From Streptomyces ureilyticus (GTDB taxonomy: Bacteria; Actinomycetota; Actinomycetes; Streptomycetales; Streptomycetaceae), in NCBI RefSeq assembly GCF_011045025.1, contig NZ_JAAKZX010000048.1, positions 1 to 51,846 of the forward strand: a DNA stretch of 51,846 nucleotides. The letters are read 5' to 3'. Made by a program: the position numbers and the translations under genes. This document shows, piece after piece, positions 9,140 to 18,646 of this stretch. The notes beneath the pieces are model-generated. The model saw nothing but the letters and a program-made list of their open reading frames with translations. It was not told the origin of the DNA and did not search any database. Numbering within the stretch: position 1 is the first letter of the stretch; each line of letters begins with the position of its first letter.

Positions 9140-11326
9140 GTGAAACAGGTTGTACAGAACTACAAGAGCGGCGAGCTGGCGGTGCTCGACGTTCCGGTGC
9201 CGGGGTGCAAGCCGGGGGGTGTGCTGGTCCGCAGCGCCTACTCGCTGATCTCCACCGGGACCGAGCTCATGAAGGTGTCCGAGGCCGGCATGTCGATGCT
9301 GGGCAAGGCCCGCTCCCGCCCTGACCAGGTGGCCAAGGTCATGCAGAGCGTGGCCACCAACGGGGTGCCCGCCACCTACCGCAAGGTGATGGGCAAGCTG
9401 GACTCCTATACGCCGCTGGGCTACTCGCTGTGCGGGGTGGTCGAGCAGGTCGGCGCCGGCATCGACGATGTGAAGGTCGGCGATCTCGTGGCCTGCGCCG
9501 GCAACGAGCACGCGCTGCACGCCGAGCTGAACTGGGTGCCGAAGAACCTCTACGCCCCGGTGCCCGATGGCCTCGCCCCCCGGCACGCGGCCTTCGGCAC
9601 CGTCGGGTCGATCGCGCTGCAGGGAGTCCGCCAAGGCGAACCGCAGCTCGGCGAAGTGGCCCTGGTCATCGGCCTCGGGCTGATCGGGCAGCTGGTGGTG
9701 CGGCTCCTCACCGCCTCGGGAGTCCGCGTCGTCGGCGTCGACCCCGACGCGGAGCGCTGCGAGCTGGCCGAGCGTCTGGGCGCCGCGGCCTGCGGCGATC
9801 CCTCGTCCGCGGCCGTGGAAGCCACCGTCGCCGAACTCACCGACGGTCACGGCGTGGACCAGGTGTACCTGGCCGCCGGCGGCGGCAGCAACCAACCCGT
9901 CGAGCTGGCCGCCAAGTTGAGCCGGGACCGCGGCCGGGTCATCGACATCGGCAAGTGCCGTCTGGACCTGCCGTGGAACGCGTACTACGAGAAGGAGCTC
10001 GACGTCCGGTTCTCCCGGTCGTACGGTCCCGGTCGCTACGACCCGGAGTACGAGCTCGAAGGACGCGACTACCCGATCGGCTACGTCCGCTGGACCGAGC
10101 GCCGCAACCTCGCGTGCTTCCTCGACCTCGTCGCCCGCGGCAGCGTCGACGTGGAGCCCCTGATCTCCCACGTCGCCGACTTCGACGACGCGGTCGAGAC
10201 GTACCAGAGCCTGAAGGACGGCGACTTGAAGGCCGTGGCCGTGCTGTTCCGGTACCCCGAACAGGCGGTGGAAGCCGAGGCTCCCGCGGTGGCCGTTCCT
10301 CCGGTGAACGTGCAGCGGAGTCCGGCTCGCGCTGCCAAGGCGCCAGTGCGCCTTGCGTTCGTCGGCGCGGGGAACTACGCGACGTCGATGCTGCTGCCGC
10401 ACCTGGCACAGCGCGATGGCGTCGAGTTGTCGACCGTCGTCACCACGACAGCGCTGTCCGCGGCCAACGCGCAACGGAAGTTCGGCTTCGCCGAGGCGAC
10501 CACCGACCTCGACGCCGTGCTCGGCGACAAGTCCATCGACGCGGTGTTCGTGGTCACCCGGCACAGCTCGCACGCCGAACTGACCCGGAAGGCGCTGCTG
10601 GCCGGCAAGACCGTATTCGTGGAGAAGCCCCTGGCCCTCACCGAGGACGAGCTGACCGGCGTACTCGCGGCGGTGGAGGAGTCCGGCAACGACCGGCTGC
10701 AGGTCGGTTTCAACCGCCGCTTCGCGCCGCTGCTCCAGGAGGCCAGAAAGCGGTTCGGCACCCGGACGGGTCCGGCGAACCTCCGCTACCTGGTCAACGC
10801 GGGCCGACTGCAGCACGGCAGCTGGTACCTCCAACAGGGCAGTGAGGGCTCGCGGTTCGCCGGCGAGGGCGGGCACTTCATCGACACGGCGAGCTGGCTG
10901 CTCGAGGCCGACCCGGTCTCGGTGTACGCGGTCGCCACATCCGGCAACGAGGACCTGCAAGTCGTACTGCGTTACCCGGACGGGTCCACCGCCACCATCA
11001 GCTACGTCACCACCGGTCCGTCCGGCTTCCCCAAGGAGACGCTGGACCTGGTCGCGGACGGCAAGGCGTTGCGGCTCGACGACTTCGTCCGCGCCTCGCT
11101 GTATTCGGACGGCTCGGCCGACCGCAAGCGGTGGGTCAGCTCGCGGCTGCCCAAGGCCCGGGACAAGGGCCAGAACGCCGAACTGGCCGCGTTCATCAAG
11201 GCCGTGCGGACCGGCGGGCCGATGCCAGTGCCGCTGGAGTCGCTGGTCGCCACCACGGCGGCCACCCTCGCCGTGCAGACCGGCCTGGCCGGCGGCGTGC
11301 CGGTGACGTTGGCGAGGACGCGATGA
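9140..11326 (+). CDS. Fused two-domain oxidoreductase (MDR plus Gfo/Idh/MocA)
   Basis: The 728-residue protein joins two dehydrogenases. Residues 1 to about 370 form a zinc-type alcohol dehydrogenase-like (MDR) domain with LGYSLCGVVEQVGAG and the Rossmann motif VIGLGLIGQ near 176. Residues from about 400 onward form a Gfo/Idh/MocA domain beginning VRLAFVGAGNYATS, with the conserved VFVEKPLALTEDEL near 494 and GEGGHFIDTASWL. Such fusions are common beside heparinase-like genes in polysaccharide clusters, as here. It probably oxidises or reduces a nucleotide sugar or sugar intermediate; the substrate is unknown. GTG 9140 follows AGAGGAG. The end overlaps the next ATG by four bases. Confidence 0.85.
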   Translation: MKQVVQNYKSGELAVLDVPVPGCKPGGVLVRSAYSLISTGTELMKVSEAGMSMLGKARSRPDQVAKVMQSVATNGVPATYRKVMGKLDSYTPLGYSLCGVVEQVGAGIDDVKVGDLVACAGNEHALHAELNWVPKNLYAPVPDGLAPRHAAFGTVGSIALQGVRQGEPQLGEVALVIGLGLIGQLVVRLLTASGVRVVGVDPDAERCELAERLGAAACGDPSSAAVEATVAELTDGHGVDQVYLAAGGGSNQPVELAAKLSRDRGRVIDIGKCRLDLPWNAYYEKELDVRFSRSYGPGRYDPEYELEGRDYPIGYVRWTERRNLACFLDLVARGSVDVEPLISHVADFDDAVETYQSLKDGDLKAVAVLFRYPEQAVEAEAPAVAVPPVNVQRSPARAAKAPVRLAFVGAGNYATSMLLPHLAQRDGVELSTVVTTTALSAANAQRKFGFAEATTDLDAVLGDKSIDAVFVVTRHSSHAELTRKALLAGKTVFVEKPLALTEDELTGVLAAVEESGNDRLQVGFNRRFAPLLQEARKRFGTRTGPANLRYLVNAGRLQHGSWYLQQGSEGSRFAGEGGHFIDTASWLLEADPVSVYAVATSGNEDLQVVLRYPDGSTATISYVTTGPSGFPKETLDLVADGKALRLDDFVRASLYSDGSADRKRWVSSRLPKARDKGQNAELAAFIKAVRTGGPMPVPLESLVATTAATLAVQTGLAGGVPVTLARTR

Positions 11327-13275
11327 CGATGAGCGCGGGCTGGTACCTGCGCCGGCTGTCCCGGATGGGACCGCGGGAGATCGGCGGCCGGGCGGGCGAC
11401 GCGGTGCGCAGGCGCCGGTGGCGGTCGGCGCGGCCGGACTGCCCGAGCGTGACCGGCGCCCGGTTCACCGCCGTACTGCCCGCCGGGACGATCGCCGCTG
11501 TGCCACCGGACGCCGCGAAACGTCTCGTCGCCGAGGCGGACCGGCTGATGTACGGGCACGTCGAGTACTTCGGGGTGGTCCGCGACGACCTGACCGACCC
11601 GGACTGGTGGTGCGACCCGAAGACCGGACGCCGGGCTCCGTGGGGCTACGCCTTCGACGTGCCGTACCGGAACGAGGACGCGGTCGGAGACATCAAGCAG
11701 ATCTGGGAGCTCTCCCGGCACCAGTACCTCACCGTGCTCGCCGCCGCCTATGCGATCACCGGGAACGAGCGGTACGCCGAGCGCGTGGCCGAGCACCTGA
11801 GGTCGTGGTGGGCGGCCAATCCACCCCTGCGCGGAGTGCACTGGATCAGCGGCATCGAGCTGGGCATCCGGCTGCTGTCCTGGGTGTGGATCCGCCGGCT
11901 GCTCGACGGCTGGCCGGGCGCGGCCGGGCTGTTCGAGGACAACCAGGTGGCCCTGAAACAGATCTGGCACCACCAGCGCTGGCTGGCCGCCTTCCCCAGC
12001 CGGGGGTCTTCGGCGAACAACCACGTCATCGCCGAGGCAGCCGGGCAGTTCGCAGCGGCCTGCGCGTTCGGCTGGTTCCCCTCCTCGACGCGTTGGCGAG
12101 CCGACGCGCTGCGGTCGTTGGAGAGGCACCTGCTCAGCAACACCTTCGGCTCCGGCCTCAACCGCGAGCTGGCCACCGAATACCACGGGCTCGTACTGGA
12201 GTTGGGCCTGGCCGCGGTGGCCGAGGCGGATGCCGCCGACGTGCCGGTTCCCGCGTCGATCCGGCTGGTGCTGCTGCGCATGACCGACGCGCTCGCGGCC
12301 GTCGTGGACAGCCGCCTGCGGCCGCCGCGCCAGGGGGACGCGGACGACGGGCACGGCCTCATCCTCGACGGGCCGGGCACCGACCGCTGGGGCTCGCTGC
12401 TTGCCACCGGGGACGCCGCGTTCGGCCGGCGCGACTGGTGGCCGGCGGTGACCGGCACCGATGTACGCACCCCGCTGCTGACCGCGCTCATCAAACCCAC
12501 TGAACCGACCGTGCCCCGACCGGCAAGCCGCCCCGCGCACTTCGCCGACGCGGGCATGACCATCCTTCGCGGCCCGGGAGAGATCTGGTGCCGCTGCGAC
12601 GGCGGCCCGCACGGCTTCCTGTCCATCGCCGCGCACGCCCACGCGGACGCGCTGTCCGTGGAGGTCCGGCACGACGGGGTCGACGTGCTCGCCGACCCGG
12701 GGACGTACTGCTACCACGGGCAGCCCGAGTGGCGGCAGTACTTCCGGTCGACCCTCGGCCACAACACCCTGCAGCTGGACGGCGATGACCAGTCCGTCTC
12801 CGGCGGCCCGTTCCTGTGGACCCGGCATGCCCACAGCCGCGTCCTGGTCGTGGACACATCAGGCGAGGATGTGGCCCGCTGGTGCGCCGAACACGACGGC
12901 TACCGGGGCTCCGTGCACCGCCGTCGGGTGGAACTGACTACCGCGAGCCAGGAGTTGAGAGTCGTCGACGAGGTCCGCGGCCAACACAGCCCGCGCCGGG
13001 CCGTACAACTGGCGTTCCACCTCGGCCCGGCGATCACCGCGGACCTGACGGGCGACCGTGCAGCGCTCACCTGGACCCGGGACGGCGAGGACCGTTCCGC
13101 GGTGCTCGGCCTGCCCGCGCAGCTGTTTTGGCGGGCGCACCGTGGCGAGACCGACCCGCCGCTGGGCTGGTACTCCGCCGGCTTCGGGCGCAAGGAACCC
13201 TCGACAACGCTGGTCGGCACCGGATTCGCCGACGGCGTGGAGGACTTCACCACCGTGCTCAGGTTCCACAGCTAG
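11323..13275 (+). CDS. Heparinase II/III-like protein
   Basis: The 650-residue protein has an N-terminal alpha/alpha-toroid with the conserved SSANNHVIAEAAGQ patch (about 229-242) and a C-terminal heparinase II/III beta-sandwich with AAHAHADALSVEV and LADPGTYCYHG near 436-465. The family contains polysaccharide lyases acting on uronate-containing chains. No signal peptide is visible, so if it is enzymatic it may act in the cytosol or on the membrane-side intermediate; its role in synthesis loci is not established. ATG 11323 overlaps the previous stop (ATGA); ATG 11329 is an alternative. It fits a polymer containing uronic acid. Confidence 0.85.
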   Translation: MTMSAGWYLRRLSRMGPREIGGRAGDAVRRRRWRSARPDCPSVTGARFTAVLPAGTIAAVPPDAAKRLVAEADRLMYGHVEYFGVVRDDLTDPDWWCDPKTGRRAPWGYAFDVPYRNEDAVGDIKQIWELSRHQYLTVLAAAYAITGNERYAERVAEHLRSWWAANPPLRGVHWISGIELGIRLLSWVWIRRLLDGWPGAAGLFEDNQVALKQIWHHQRWLAAFPSRGSSANNHVIAEAAGQFAAACAFGWFPSSTRWRADALRSLERHLLSNTFGSGLNRELATEYHGLVLELGLAAVAEADAADVPVPASIRLVLLRMTDALAAVVDSRLRPPRQGDADDGHGLILDGPGTDRWGSLLATGDAAFGRRDWWPAVTGTDVRTPLLTALIKPTEPTVPRPASRPAHFADAGMTILRGPGEIWCRCDGGPHGFLSIAAHAHADALSVEVRHDGVDVLADPGTYCYHGQPEWRQYFRSTLGHNTLQLDGDDQSVSGGPFLWTRHAHSRVLVVDTSGEDVARWCAEHDGYRGSVHRRRVELTTASQELRVVDEVRGQHSPRRAVQLAFHLGPAITADLTGDRAALTWTRDGEDRSAVLGLPAQLFWRAHRGETDPPLGWYSAGFGRKEPSTTLVGTGFADGVEDFTTVLRFHS

Positions 13276-13284
13276 GGAGGACGC

Positions 13285-14826
13285 GTGGGGATGAAGTGGC
13301 GGAACTGGGCGAGCTCGTCGGCACCGCTGGCGGTCGTCCTGCTGGTGGCGACCGGCTGTACGAGCACGCCGGACGACGCCCGGGCGAAGCCGACCGGTAC
13401 GCCCTCCACATCCGGGGCGCCCTCCACATCCGTGGCCCGGGTGTGCGCCAAACCCGCGGCCGGTCCTGCGAAGGCGCCGACGGGCGCGGTGACGGTCGAC
13501 CCCGCAGTGGTCGGTGACCTGGCCGAGAAGACCGAGAGCAGCCCTCCGGGCACCACGTTCTGGCTTCGACCGGGCACGCACAGGCTCGTACCGGAGCAGT
13601 ACGCCCAGGTCATCCCCAAGAAGGGGAACCGCTACCTCGGGGCGCCCGGCGCGGTGCTCGACGGCCGCAAGACCAACCAGTACGCGTTCGGCGGCGGTGC
13701 CACCAACGTCACCATCCGCTACCTGACCGTGCAGCGTTTCATCGCGCCGCACGACGAGGGCGTGGTCAACAACAGTTCGTCCGACGGGTGGGTGATCGAG
13801 CACGCGACGATCCAGAACAACTCGGGCGCCGGGATGATGGCCGGTGCCCGCCAGCAGGTCCGCGCCAGTTGCCTGCGTGACAACGGCCAGTACGGCATGA
13901 ACGCGTACAAGAACGGCGACTCCATCCGCGGCCTGGTGGTCGAGGGCAACGAGATCGTGGGCAACAACACCGGCGACTGGGAGCGGCAGAAGCCGGGCTG
14001 CGGCTGCACCGGAGGGATCAAGTTCTGGGCCGTCAACGGCGCCGACATCCGCGGCAACTGGGTGCACGACAACCGCGGAGCCGGGTTGTGGGCGGACAAC
14101 AACAACAATGACTTCCTCTTCGAGAACAACGTGTTGGAGGCCAACGACGGCACCGCGCTGATGTACGAGACCAGCTACAACGCGGTCATCCGGAACAACA
14201 CGATCCGGCGGAACAACTGGGTCGAGGGCCGCAGGTCCGCCGACCGCGGCGACAACTTCCCGTACGCGACCATCTACGTGTCCGAGGCCGGCGGCGAACC
14301 ACGCGTCCCAGCCCGCACGGACAAGATCGAGATCTACCGGAACGTGCTGGAGAACAACTGGAACGGGATCACCCTGTGGGAGAACGCCAACCGGTTCTGC
14401 AACAGCCCGGCCAACACCTCGACCGGTTACTGCACGTTGCTGGTGAAGGACACCAAGCGCTGTGCGAAGCCGGCGATCGCCACCGCACCGCTCTACGACG
14501 ACTGCCGGTGGAAGACCCAGCGAGTGGACATCCACGACAACCGCTTCCTGCTGGACACGTCCGTCGTCGAGTGCACGGATCAATGCGGCCGAATGGCGGT
14601 CCTCTCCAACTACGGCACCTATCCGGACTGGTTGCCGTACAAGGGCAAGCGGGTGGCCGAGGCGATCACCCACAAGCAGCACAACCGCTGGCACGACAAC
14701 GTCTACCGCGGGCCGTGGGACTTCACCGCGGTCGACACGGACCAGAAGTTCGACTCCGGGCAGTGGCAGGGCACGCCGTACCGGCAGGACGCGGGCAGCA
14801 CCTTCGACCCACGGGCCGGTGGTTGA
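13285..14826 (+). CDS. Secreted right-handed beta-helix lipoprotein
   Basis: The protein begins with a basic stretch, a hydrophobic segment and the lipobox LLVATGC, so it is probably anchored to the outer face of the membrane by the cysteine. A low-complexity linker (GTPSTSGAPSTSVAR, made by an 18-base duplication at 13401-13432) precedes parallel beta-helix repeats from about residue 60 to 430, rich in N-x-I/V-x-x-N rungs such as VVEGNEIVGNN, IRGNWVHDN and VIRNNTIRRNNW. The fold is shared by alginate C5-epimerases, lyases and pectate lyases. With the AlgD-like and heparinase-like genes, an epimerase or lyase acting on the exported uronate polymer is plausible. GTG 13285 follows AGGGAGG; ATG 13291 is the alternative. 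Confidence 0.82.
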   Translation: MGMKWRNWASSSAPLAVVLLVATGCTSTPDDARAKPTGTPSTSGAPSTSVARVCAKPAAGPAKAPTGAVTVDPAVVGDLAEKTESSPPGTTFWLRPGTHRLVPEQYAQVIPKKGNRYLGAPGAVLDGRKTNQYAFGGGATNVTIRYLTVQRFIAPHDEGVVNNSSSDGWVIEHATIQNNSGAGMMAGARQQVRASCLRDNGQYGMNAYKNGDSIRGLVVEGNEIVGNNTGDWERQKPGCGCTGGIKFWAVNGADIRGNWVHDNRGAGLWADNNNNDFLFENNVLEANDGTALMYETSYNAVIRNNTIRRNNWVEGRRSADRGDNFPYATIYVSEAGGEPRVPARTDKIEIYRNVLENNWNGITLWENANRFCNSPANTSTGYCTLLVKDTKRCAKPAIATAPLYDDCRWKTQRVDIHDNRFLLDTSVVECTDQCGRMAVLSNYGTYPDWLPYKGKRVAEAITHKQHNRWHDNVYRGPWDFTAVDTDQKFDSGQWQGTPYRQDAGSTFDPRAGG

Positions 14827-14827
14827 G

Positions 14828-16141
14828 ATGCACGGAGACCTGAAGCGCGGCGTCCTGCCGGGCGGACCGGATACGACGGTCACGCAGCCCGGCGCCGAAC
14901 CGCGCCCTGCTGCCGGCACACCGAAGGCCGTCGGGATCGTCTGGGCGTTGCTGGGCCTCAACACGCTCGGCTCCGCAGGGGCGAAGACCATCGTCCCGCT
15001 GCCTCGCTCCCTCATCCAGATGGTCACCATGGGCGCGCTGGTCGCCGCGTTCGCGCTGGCGCTCGCGCTCAATCGCCGGCTGCGCATCCGACCCAGCGCC
15101 TTCGTGTTCCTGCTCACCCTGCTGCTGGTGCCGAGCGTGATCTCCAGCGTGAACCTGGAGGTCGGGTTCGGCGCGCTGTTCCGCTGCGCCCGGTTCGCTC
15201 TCTTCGTCGGCACGCTCTGGCTGCTCACCCGATGGTGGGACGGCAGCCTGACGTTCGTCCGGCACCACATCCGGATGTACTTCGCGGTGCTCGGGTCGGC
15301 GGCCGTCGGCCTGGTCATCTCACCCGGCGCGGCCATGCCCGAGACCTACGGCGGACGACTCGTCGGCGCGTTGTGGCCGCTCACCCCGCCGCAGATCGGC
15401 CAGTACGCCGCAGTGATCACCGGGCTCACGGTCCTGCTCGTAGTGGGCCGCCGGACCACCAGGGGCAGCGCGGCGATGGTCATCGTGCCGTCACTCGTCC
15501 TGCTCGCGCTGACCCATACCCGGACGGCCACGGTCGGCCTGCTCATCGGCCTTGTGCTGGCGATCGGTTCGCTCGTCCTGACCAGCGCCGCCGCCCGCCG
15601 CTTCTTCTCCTGGGCGGTGGTGGTGTCCGTGGTGGCCGCGGTGGGGTTCGCCTCCGCGCTGCAGGCGTGGTTCCTGCGCGGACAGAGCAAGGAGTACTTC
15701 ACCAGCCTCACCGGTCGGGCCAAGGTCTGGGACGCCCTGCTGGCAGCGCCCCGGACGACCTCGGAGCAGGTGTTCGGCATGGGCCTGGGCGACAAGTCGT
15801 TCGGCGGGCTGCCGATCGACAACAGCTGGCTGGCCGCTTACCACGAGCAGGGGCTGATCGGCGTCACCATCGTGGCGGCGATGCTCATCGTCCTTACCGG
15901 CGTCGCGCTACTGCGACCACCGTCGCTGCCGAGGGCCTGCGCGATCTTCCTGATCAGCTACGTCGGGATCTCGTCGTACACCGAGGCCGGCCTTGGTGAC
16001 GCCTCGGCGTATCTGCTGCATCTGGCCTTGGCCGCCTCGCTGCTTGCGGCACCTGCCGCGGCCGAGCCCCTCTCGACGGCCACGCCCCTGACGACGCCCG
16101 CAGTTCCCCGACGACGTATCCCGCGATGGGCCCGGAGGTGA
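14828..16141 (+). CDS. O-antigen ligase/Wzy-like polymerase
   Basis: A 437-residue integral membrane protein with about ten to twelve hydrophobic helices. A loop before the last helices contains the conserved ligase/polymerase-type features R-x-x-x-W (TGRAKVWDALL), GMGLGDKSFG and DNSWLAAYHEQGLIGV, as in the Wzy_C family. It likely joins repeat units or transfers the finished chain on the outer face. ATG 14828 lies two bases after the previous stop; a longer in-frame extension upstream is only a shadow of the beta-helix gene. The C-terminus is proline- and arginine-rich and cytosolic. Confidence 0.85.
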   Translation: MHGDLKRGVLPGGPDTTVTQPGAEPRPAAGTPKAVGIVWALLGLNTLGSAGAKTIVPLPRSLIQMVTMGALVAAFALALALNRRLRIRPSAFVFLLTLLLVPSVISSVNLEVGFGALFRCARFALFVGTLWLLTRWWDGSLTFVRHHIRMYFAVLGSAAVGLVISPGAAMPETYGGRLVGALWPLTPPQIGQYAAVITGLTVLLVVGRRTTRGSAAMVIVPSLVLLALTHTRTATVGLLIGLVLAIGSLVLTSAAARRFFSWAVVVSVVAAVGFASALQAWFLRGQSKEYFTSLTGRAKVWDALLAAPRTTSEQVFGMGLGDKSFGGLPIDNSWLAAYHEQGLIGVTIVAAMLIVLTGVALLRPPSLPRACAIFLISYVGISSYTEAGLGDASAYLLHLALAASLLAAPAAAEPLSTATPLTTPAVPRRRIPRWARR

Positions 16142-16143
16142 CC

Positions 16144-17394
16144 TTGAGCATGCATGTCCTCGTGGTGCACAACCGCTACTCCTCGGCGCAACCGAGCGGG
16201 GAGAACAGAGTCGTCGACCAGGAAGTGGCGCTGCTGCGCGCGGCCGGCCACCGGGCCGAGGTGTTCGAGCGGCGCAGCGACGACATCGCCGGCCGGTCCC
16301 TCGTCGGCAAGGCCGCGGTGCCGCTCCTCGTGCCGTGGAACCCGGCGGTCCGCAAAGAGCTCGCCGCCCGACTGCGCACCTCACGCCCAGACGTGGTGCA
16401 CGTCCACAACGTCTTCCCGCTCCTGTCGCCCGCGGTCCTCGCCGCCTGCGCCGACGTCGGCGTACCGGTCGTCGCCACGCTGCACAACTACACCCAGGTC
16501 TGCTCGCCCGGCACGCTGCACAGGGACGGCCGGTCGTGCACCGACTGCGTCGGGTCGAGGGCGTCGCTGCCCGCCGTCCGGCACGGCTGCTACCGGAACT
16601 CCCGGCTTGCGACGGTGCCGCTCGCGGTCAGCCTGACGGTCAACCGGCGGCGGTGGTGGTCCGGCGTGGAGCGGTTCTTCTGCATCTCCGAGGCGCAGCG
16701 CGACCTCCTGGTGCGGTCCGGCATGCCACCCGAGCGGCTGACGCTGAAGCACAACTTCGTACCCGACCCCGGCGCCTGCCGAACGGGCGCCGGCGAGCAG
16801 CTGCTCTTCCTCGGCCGGCTCGCGGAGGCCAAGGGCGTACGGCTGCTCATGGCCGCGTGGGACGAGATCGCCGCGGGCGGCGGTGTGGGCGTGCCGCTCG
16901 TGCTCGCCGGCGCGGGGCCGCTGGAGCGAGAGGTGACCGCCTGGGCGGCGGGCCGGGACGACGTGCGCTACGTCGGCCTGCTCGACCCGGCTCAGGTCCG
17001 GCAGGCCGTCGCGCGGTCGGTCGCCGTGGTGGCTCCCTCGATGGCCCCGGAGACGTTCGGCCTGGTGGTCGCGGAGGCGATGGCGGCGGGGGTCCCGGCC
17101 GTCGCCGCCGGTCACGGCGCCTTCGTCGAACTCCTCGAGGACGGGGTGACCGGGCTGCTGCACCAGCCGGGCGAGCCCGCCTCGCTCGCGTCCTGCATGC
17201 GCCGGATCGCGGCCGAGCCGGACCGCAACCAGGAGATGGGCCAGGCGGCCCGGCGCAGCTACGAGCAGCGCTTCAGCCCGGCCGTCGGGCTGGAGCGACT
17301 GGTGGATGAGTACCGCACCGCGATCGCGGGTCGGTCAGCACTGGCTCGCGGCGGGGACACCCGCGCGAACAGGGGGGATGGGGACAGTAGATGA
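16144..17394 (+). CDS. Glycosyltransferase family 4
   Basis: GT-B glycosyltransferase of 416 residues from this start. The N-terminal domain has VLVVHNRYSSAQPSGENRVV (a glycine-rich acceptor loop) and DVVHVHNVFPLLSP. A cysteine-containing insert (CSPGTLHRDGRSCTDCVG) is frequent in this subgroup. The donor domain has LLFLGRLAEAKGVRLLMAAW and the E-x7-E motif in APETFGLVVAEAMAAGVP. The ribosome site GGAGG at 16134-16138 best fits TTG 16144; ATG 16150 and an upstream ATG at 16126 overlapping the previous gene are alternatives. It extends the repeat unit; the linkage is unknown. Confidence 0.88.
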   Translation: MSMHVLVVHNRYSSAQPSGENRVVDQEVALLRAAGHRAEVFERRSDDIAGRSLVGKAAVPLLVPWNPAVRKELAARLRTSRPDVVHVHNVFPLLSPAVLAACADVGVPVVATLHNYTQVCSPGTLHRDGRSCTDCVGSRASLPAVRHGCYRNSRLATVPLAVSLTVNRRRWWSGVERFFCISEAQRDLLVRSGMPPERLTLKHNFVPDPGACRTGAGEQLLFLGRLAEAKGVRLLMAAWDEIAAGGGVGVPLVLAGAGPLEREVTAWAAGRDDVRYVGLLDPAQVRQAVARSVAVVAPSMAPETFGLVVAEAMAAGVPAVAAGHGAFVELLEDGVTGLLHQPGEPASLASCMRRIAAEPDRNQEMGQAARRSYEQRFSPAVGLERLVDEYRTAIAGRSALARGGDTRANRGDGDSR

Positions 17395-18635
17395 CACGAT
17401 GCCGACTCTGCGGCTCGGAAGCGCTGGCGAGCGTCGTCGATCTTGGGGCGACCCCGCCGTGTGAGAGCTTTCTCGCCGCGGACCAACTGGACATGCCGGA
17501 GCCTGCGTACCCGCTGCACCTGCGGATCTGCACCGACTGCTGGCTGGCGCAGATCCCGCCGCTGATCACGCCGGAGGAGACGTTCAAGGAGTACGCGTAC
17601 TTCTCCTCGTACTCGACCTCCTGGGTGGAGCACGCGCGCACGTTCGTCGCCGACGCCGTACAGCGGGTGGGACTCGACACCGAGGGCTCCGACGCCTTCG
17701 TGGTCGAGGTCGCGAGCAACGACGGGTATCTGCTGCGGCACGTGGTGGACCGGGGGATCCGCTGCCTCGGCATCGAGCCGTCGGTGAACGTCGGCGCCAC
17801 GGCGCGGGACGCGGGTGTGCCCACGCTCACGGAGTTCCTGAGCCCGGACACCGGCTCGGCCGTCCGCGCCGAGCACGGCCCGGCGGACCTGGTCGTGGCG
17901 AACAACGTGTACGCGCACATCCCCGACGTGGTCGGGTTCACCCAGGGGCTGCGCGCCCTGGTCGCCGACGACGGCTGGGTCTCCATCGAGGTGCAGCACC
18001 TGCTGACCCTGATCGAGGAGAACCAGTACGACACGATCTACCACGAGCACTTCCAGTACTACACGGTCGCGTCCGCGACCCGAGCCCTTGCGAGCGGCGG
18101 ACTCACGCTCGTGGACGCCGAGTTGCTGCCCACGCACGGCGGCTCCATCCGGCTGTGGGCCCGGCCGACCGAGGTGGCGGGCGAGCCGTCGCAGCGGGTG
18201 GCCGACGTGCTGGACCGGGAGAAGGCCGCCGGGCTGCAGGAGCTGTCCGGGTACACCGAGTTCTCCGCCCGGGTGGCCAAGGTCCGCCGGGATCTGCTGC
18301 GGTTCCTCATCAAGGCGGCCGAGCGCGGCGAGACGGTCGTCGGCTACGGCGCCCCGGGCAAGGGCAACACCCTGCTCAACCACTGCGGCATCCGCCCCGA
18401 CCTGCTCCCCTACACGGTCGACCGCAACCCCTACAAGCACGGCAGGTTCACGCCGGGCACCCGCATCCCGATCCTGCCGCCGGAGCAGATAGCCGCCGAC
18501 AGACCGGACTACGTCCTCGTCCTCCCGTGGAACCTGCGGGCCGAGCTGGTCGAGCAGCTGTCCTTCGTGCACGACTGGGGCGGCCGGCTCGTCTTTCCCA
18601 TCCCGGAACTGAGCATTGCCGAGGCCGCGTCGTGA
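17391..18635 (+). CDS. Sugar C-methyltransferase (TylC3/NovU type)
   Basis: A SAM-dependent methyltransferase of 414 residues acting on a nucleotide-linked keto-sugar carbon. It has the three-part build of this family: an N-terminal zinc domain with CRLCG and CTDC cysteine pairs, a central Rossmann domain with VVEVASNDGYLLR, and a C-terminal domain with VGYGAPGKGNTLLN. The catalytic YHEHFQYY motif is intact. ATG 17391 overlaps the previous stop. The neighbours (cytidylyltransferase, deacetylase, epimerase) form a branched-sugar cassette. The substrate would need to be a 4-keto-6-deoxy type sugar, yet no clear 4,6-dehydratase is in the window. Confidence 0.9.
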   Translation: MTRCRLCGSEALASVVDLGATPPCESFLAADQLDMPEPAYPLHLRICTDCWLAQIPPLITPEETFKEYAYFSSYSTSWVEHARTFVADAVQRVGLDTEGSDAFVVEVASNDGYLLRHVVDRGIRCLGIEPSVNVGATARDAGVPTLTEFLSPDTGSAVRAEHGPADLVVANNVYAHIPDVVGFTQGLRALVADDGWVSIEVQHLLTLIEENQYDTIYHEHFQYYTVASATRALASGGLTLVDAELLPTHGGSIRLWARPTEVAGEPSQRVADVLDREKAAGLQELSGYTEFSARVAKVRRDLLRFLIKAAERGETVVGYGAPGKGNTLLNHCGIRPDLLPYTVDRNPYKHGRFTPGTRIPILPPEQIAADRPDYVLVLPWNLRAELVEQLSFVHDWGGRLVFPIPELSIAEAAS

Positions 18636-18646
18636 AAGGGCACAGC

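Noticed and set aside
9119..10960. A 613-codon minus-strand open frame
   Set aside because: Shadow of the fused oxidoreductase gene with no recognisable motif.
12859..15336. An 825-codon minus-strand open frame
   Set aside because: It overlaps the heparinase-like, beta-helix and polymerase genes, which have recognisable domains; the reverse frame has none.
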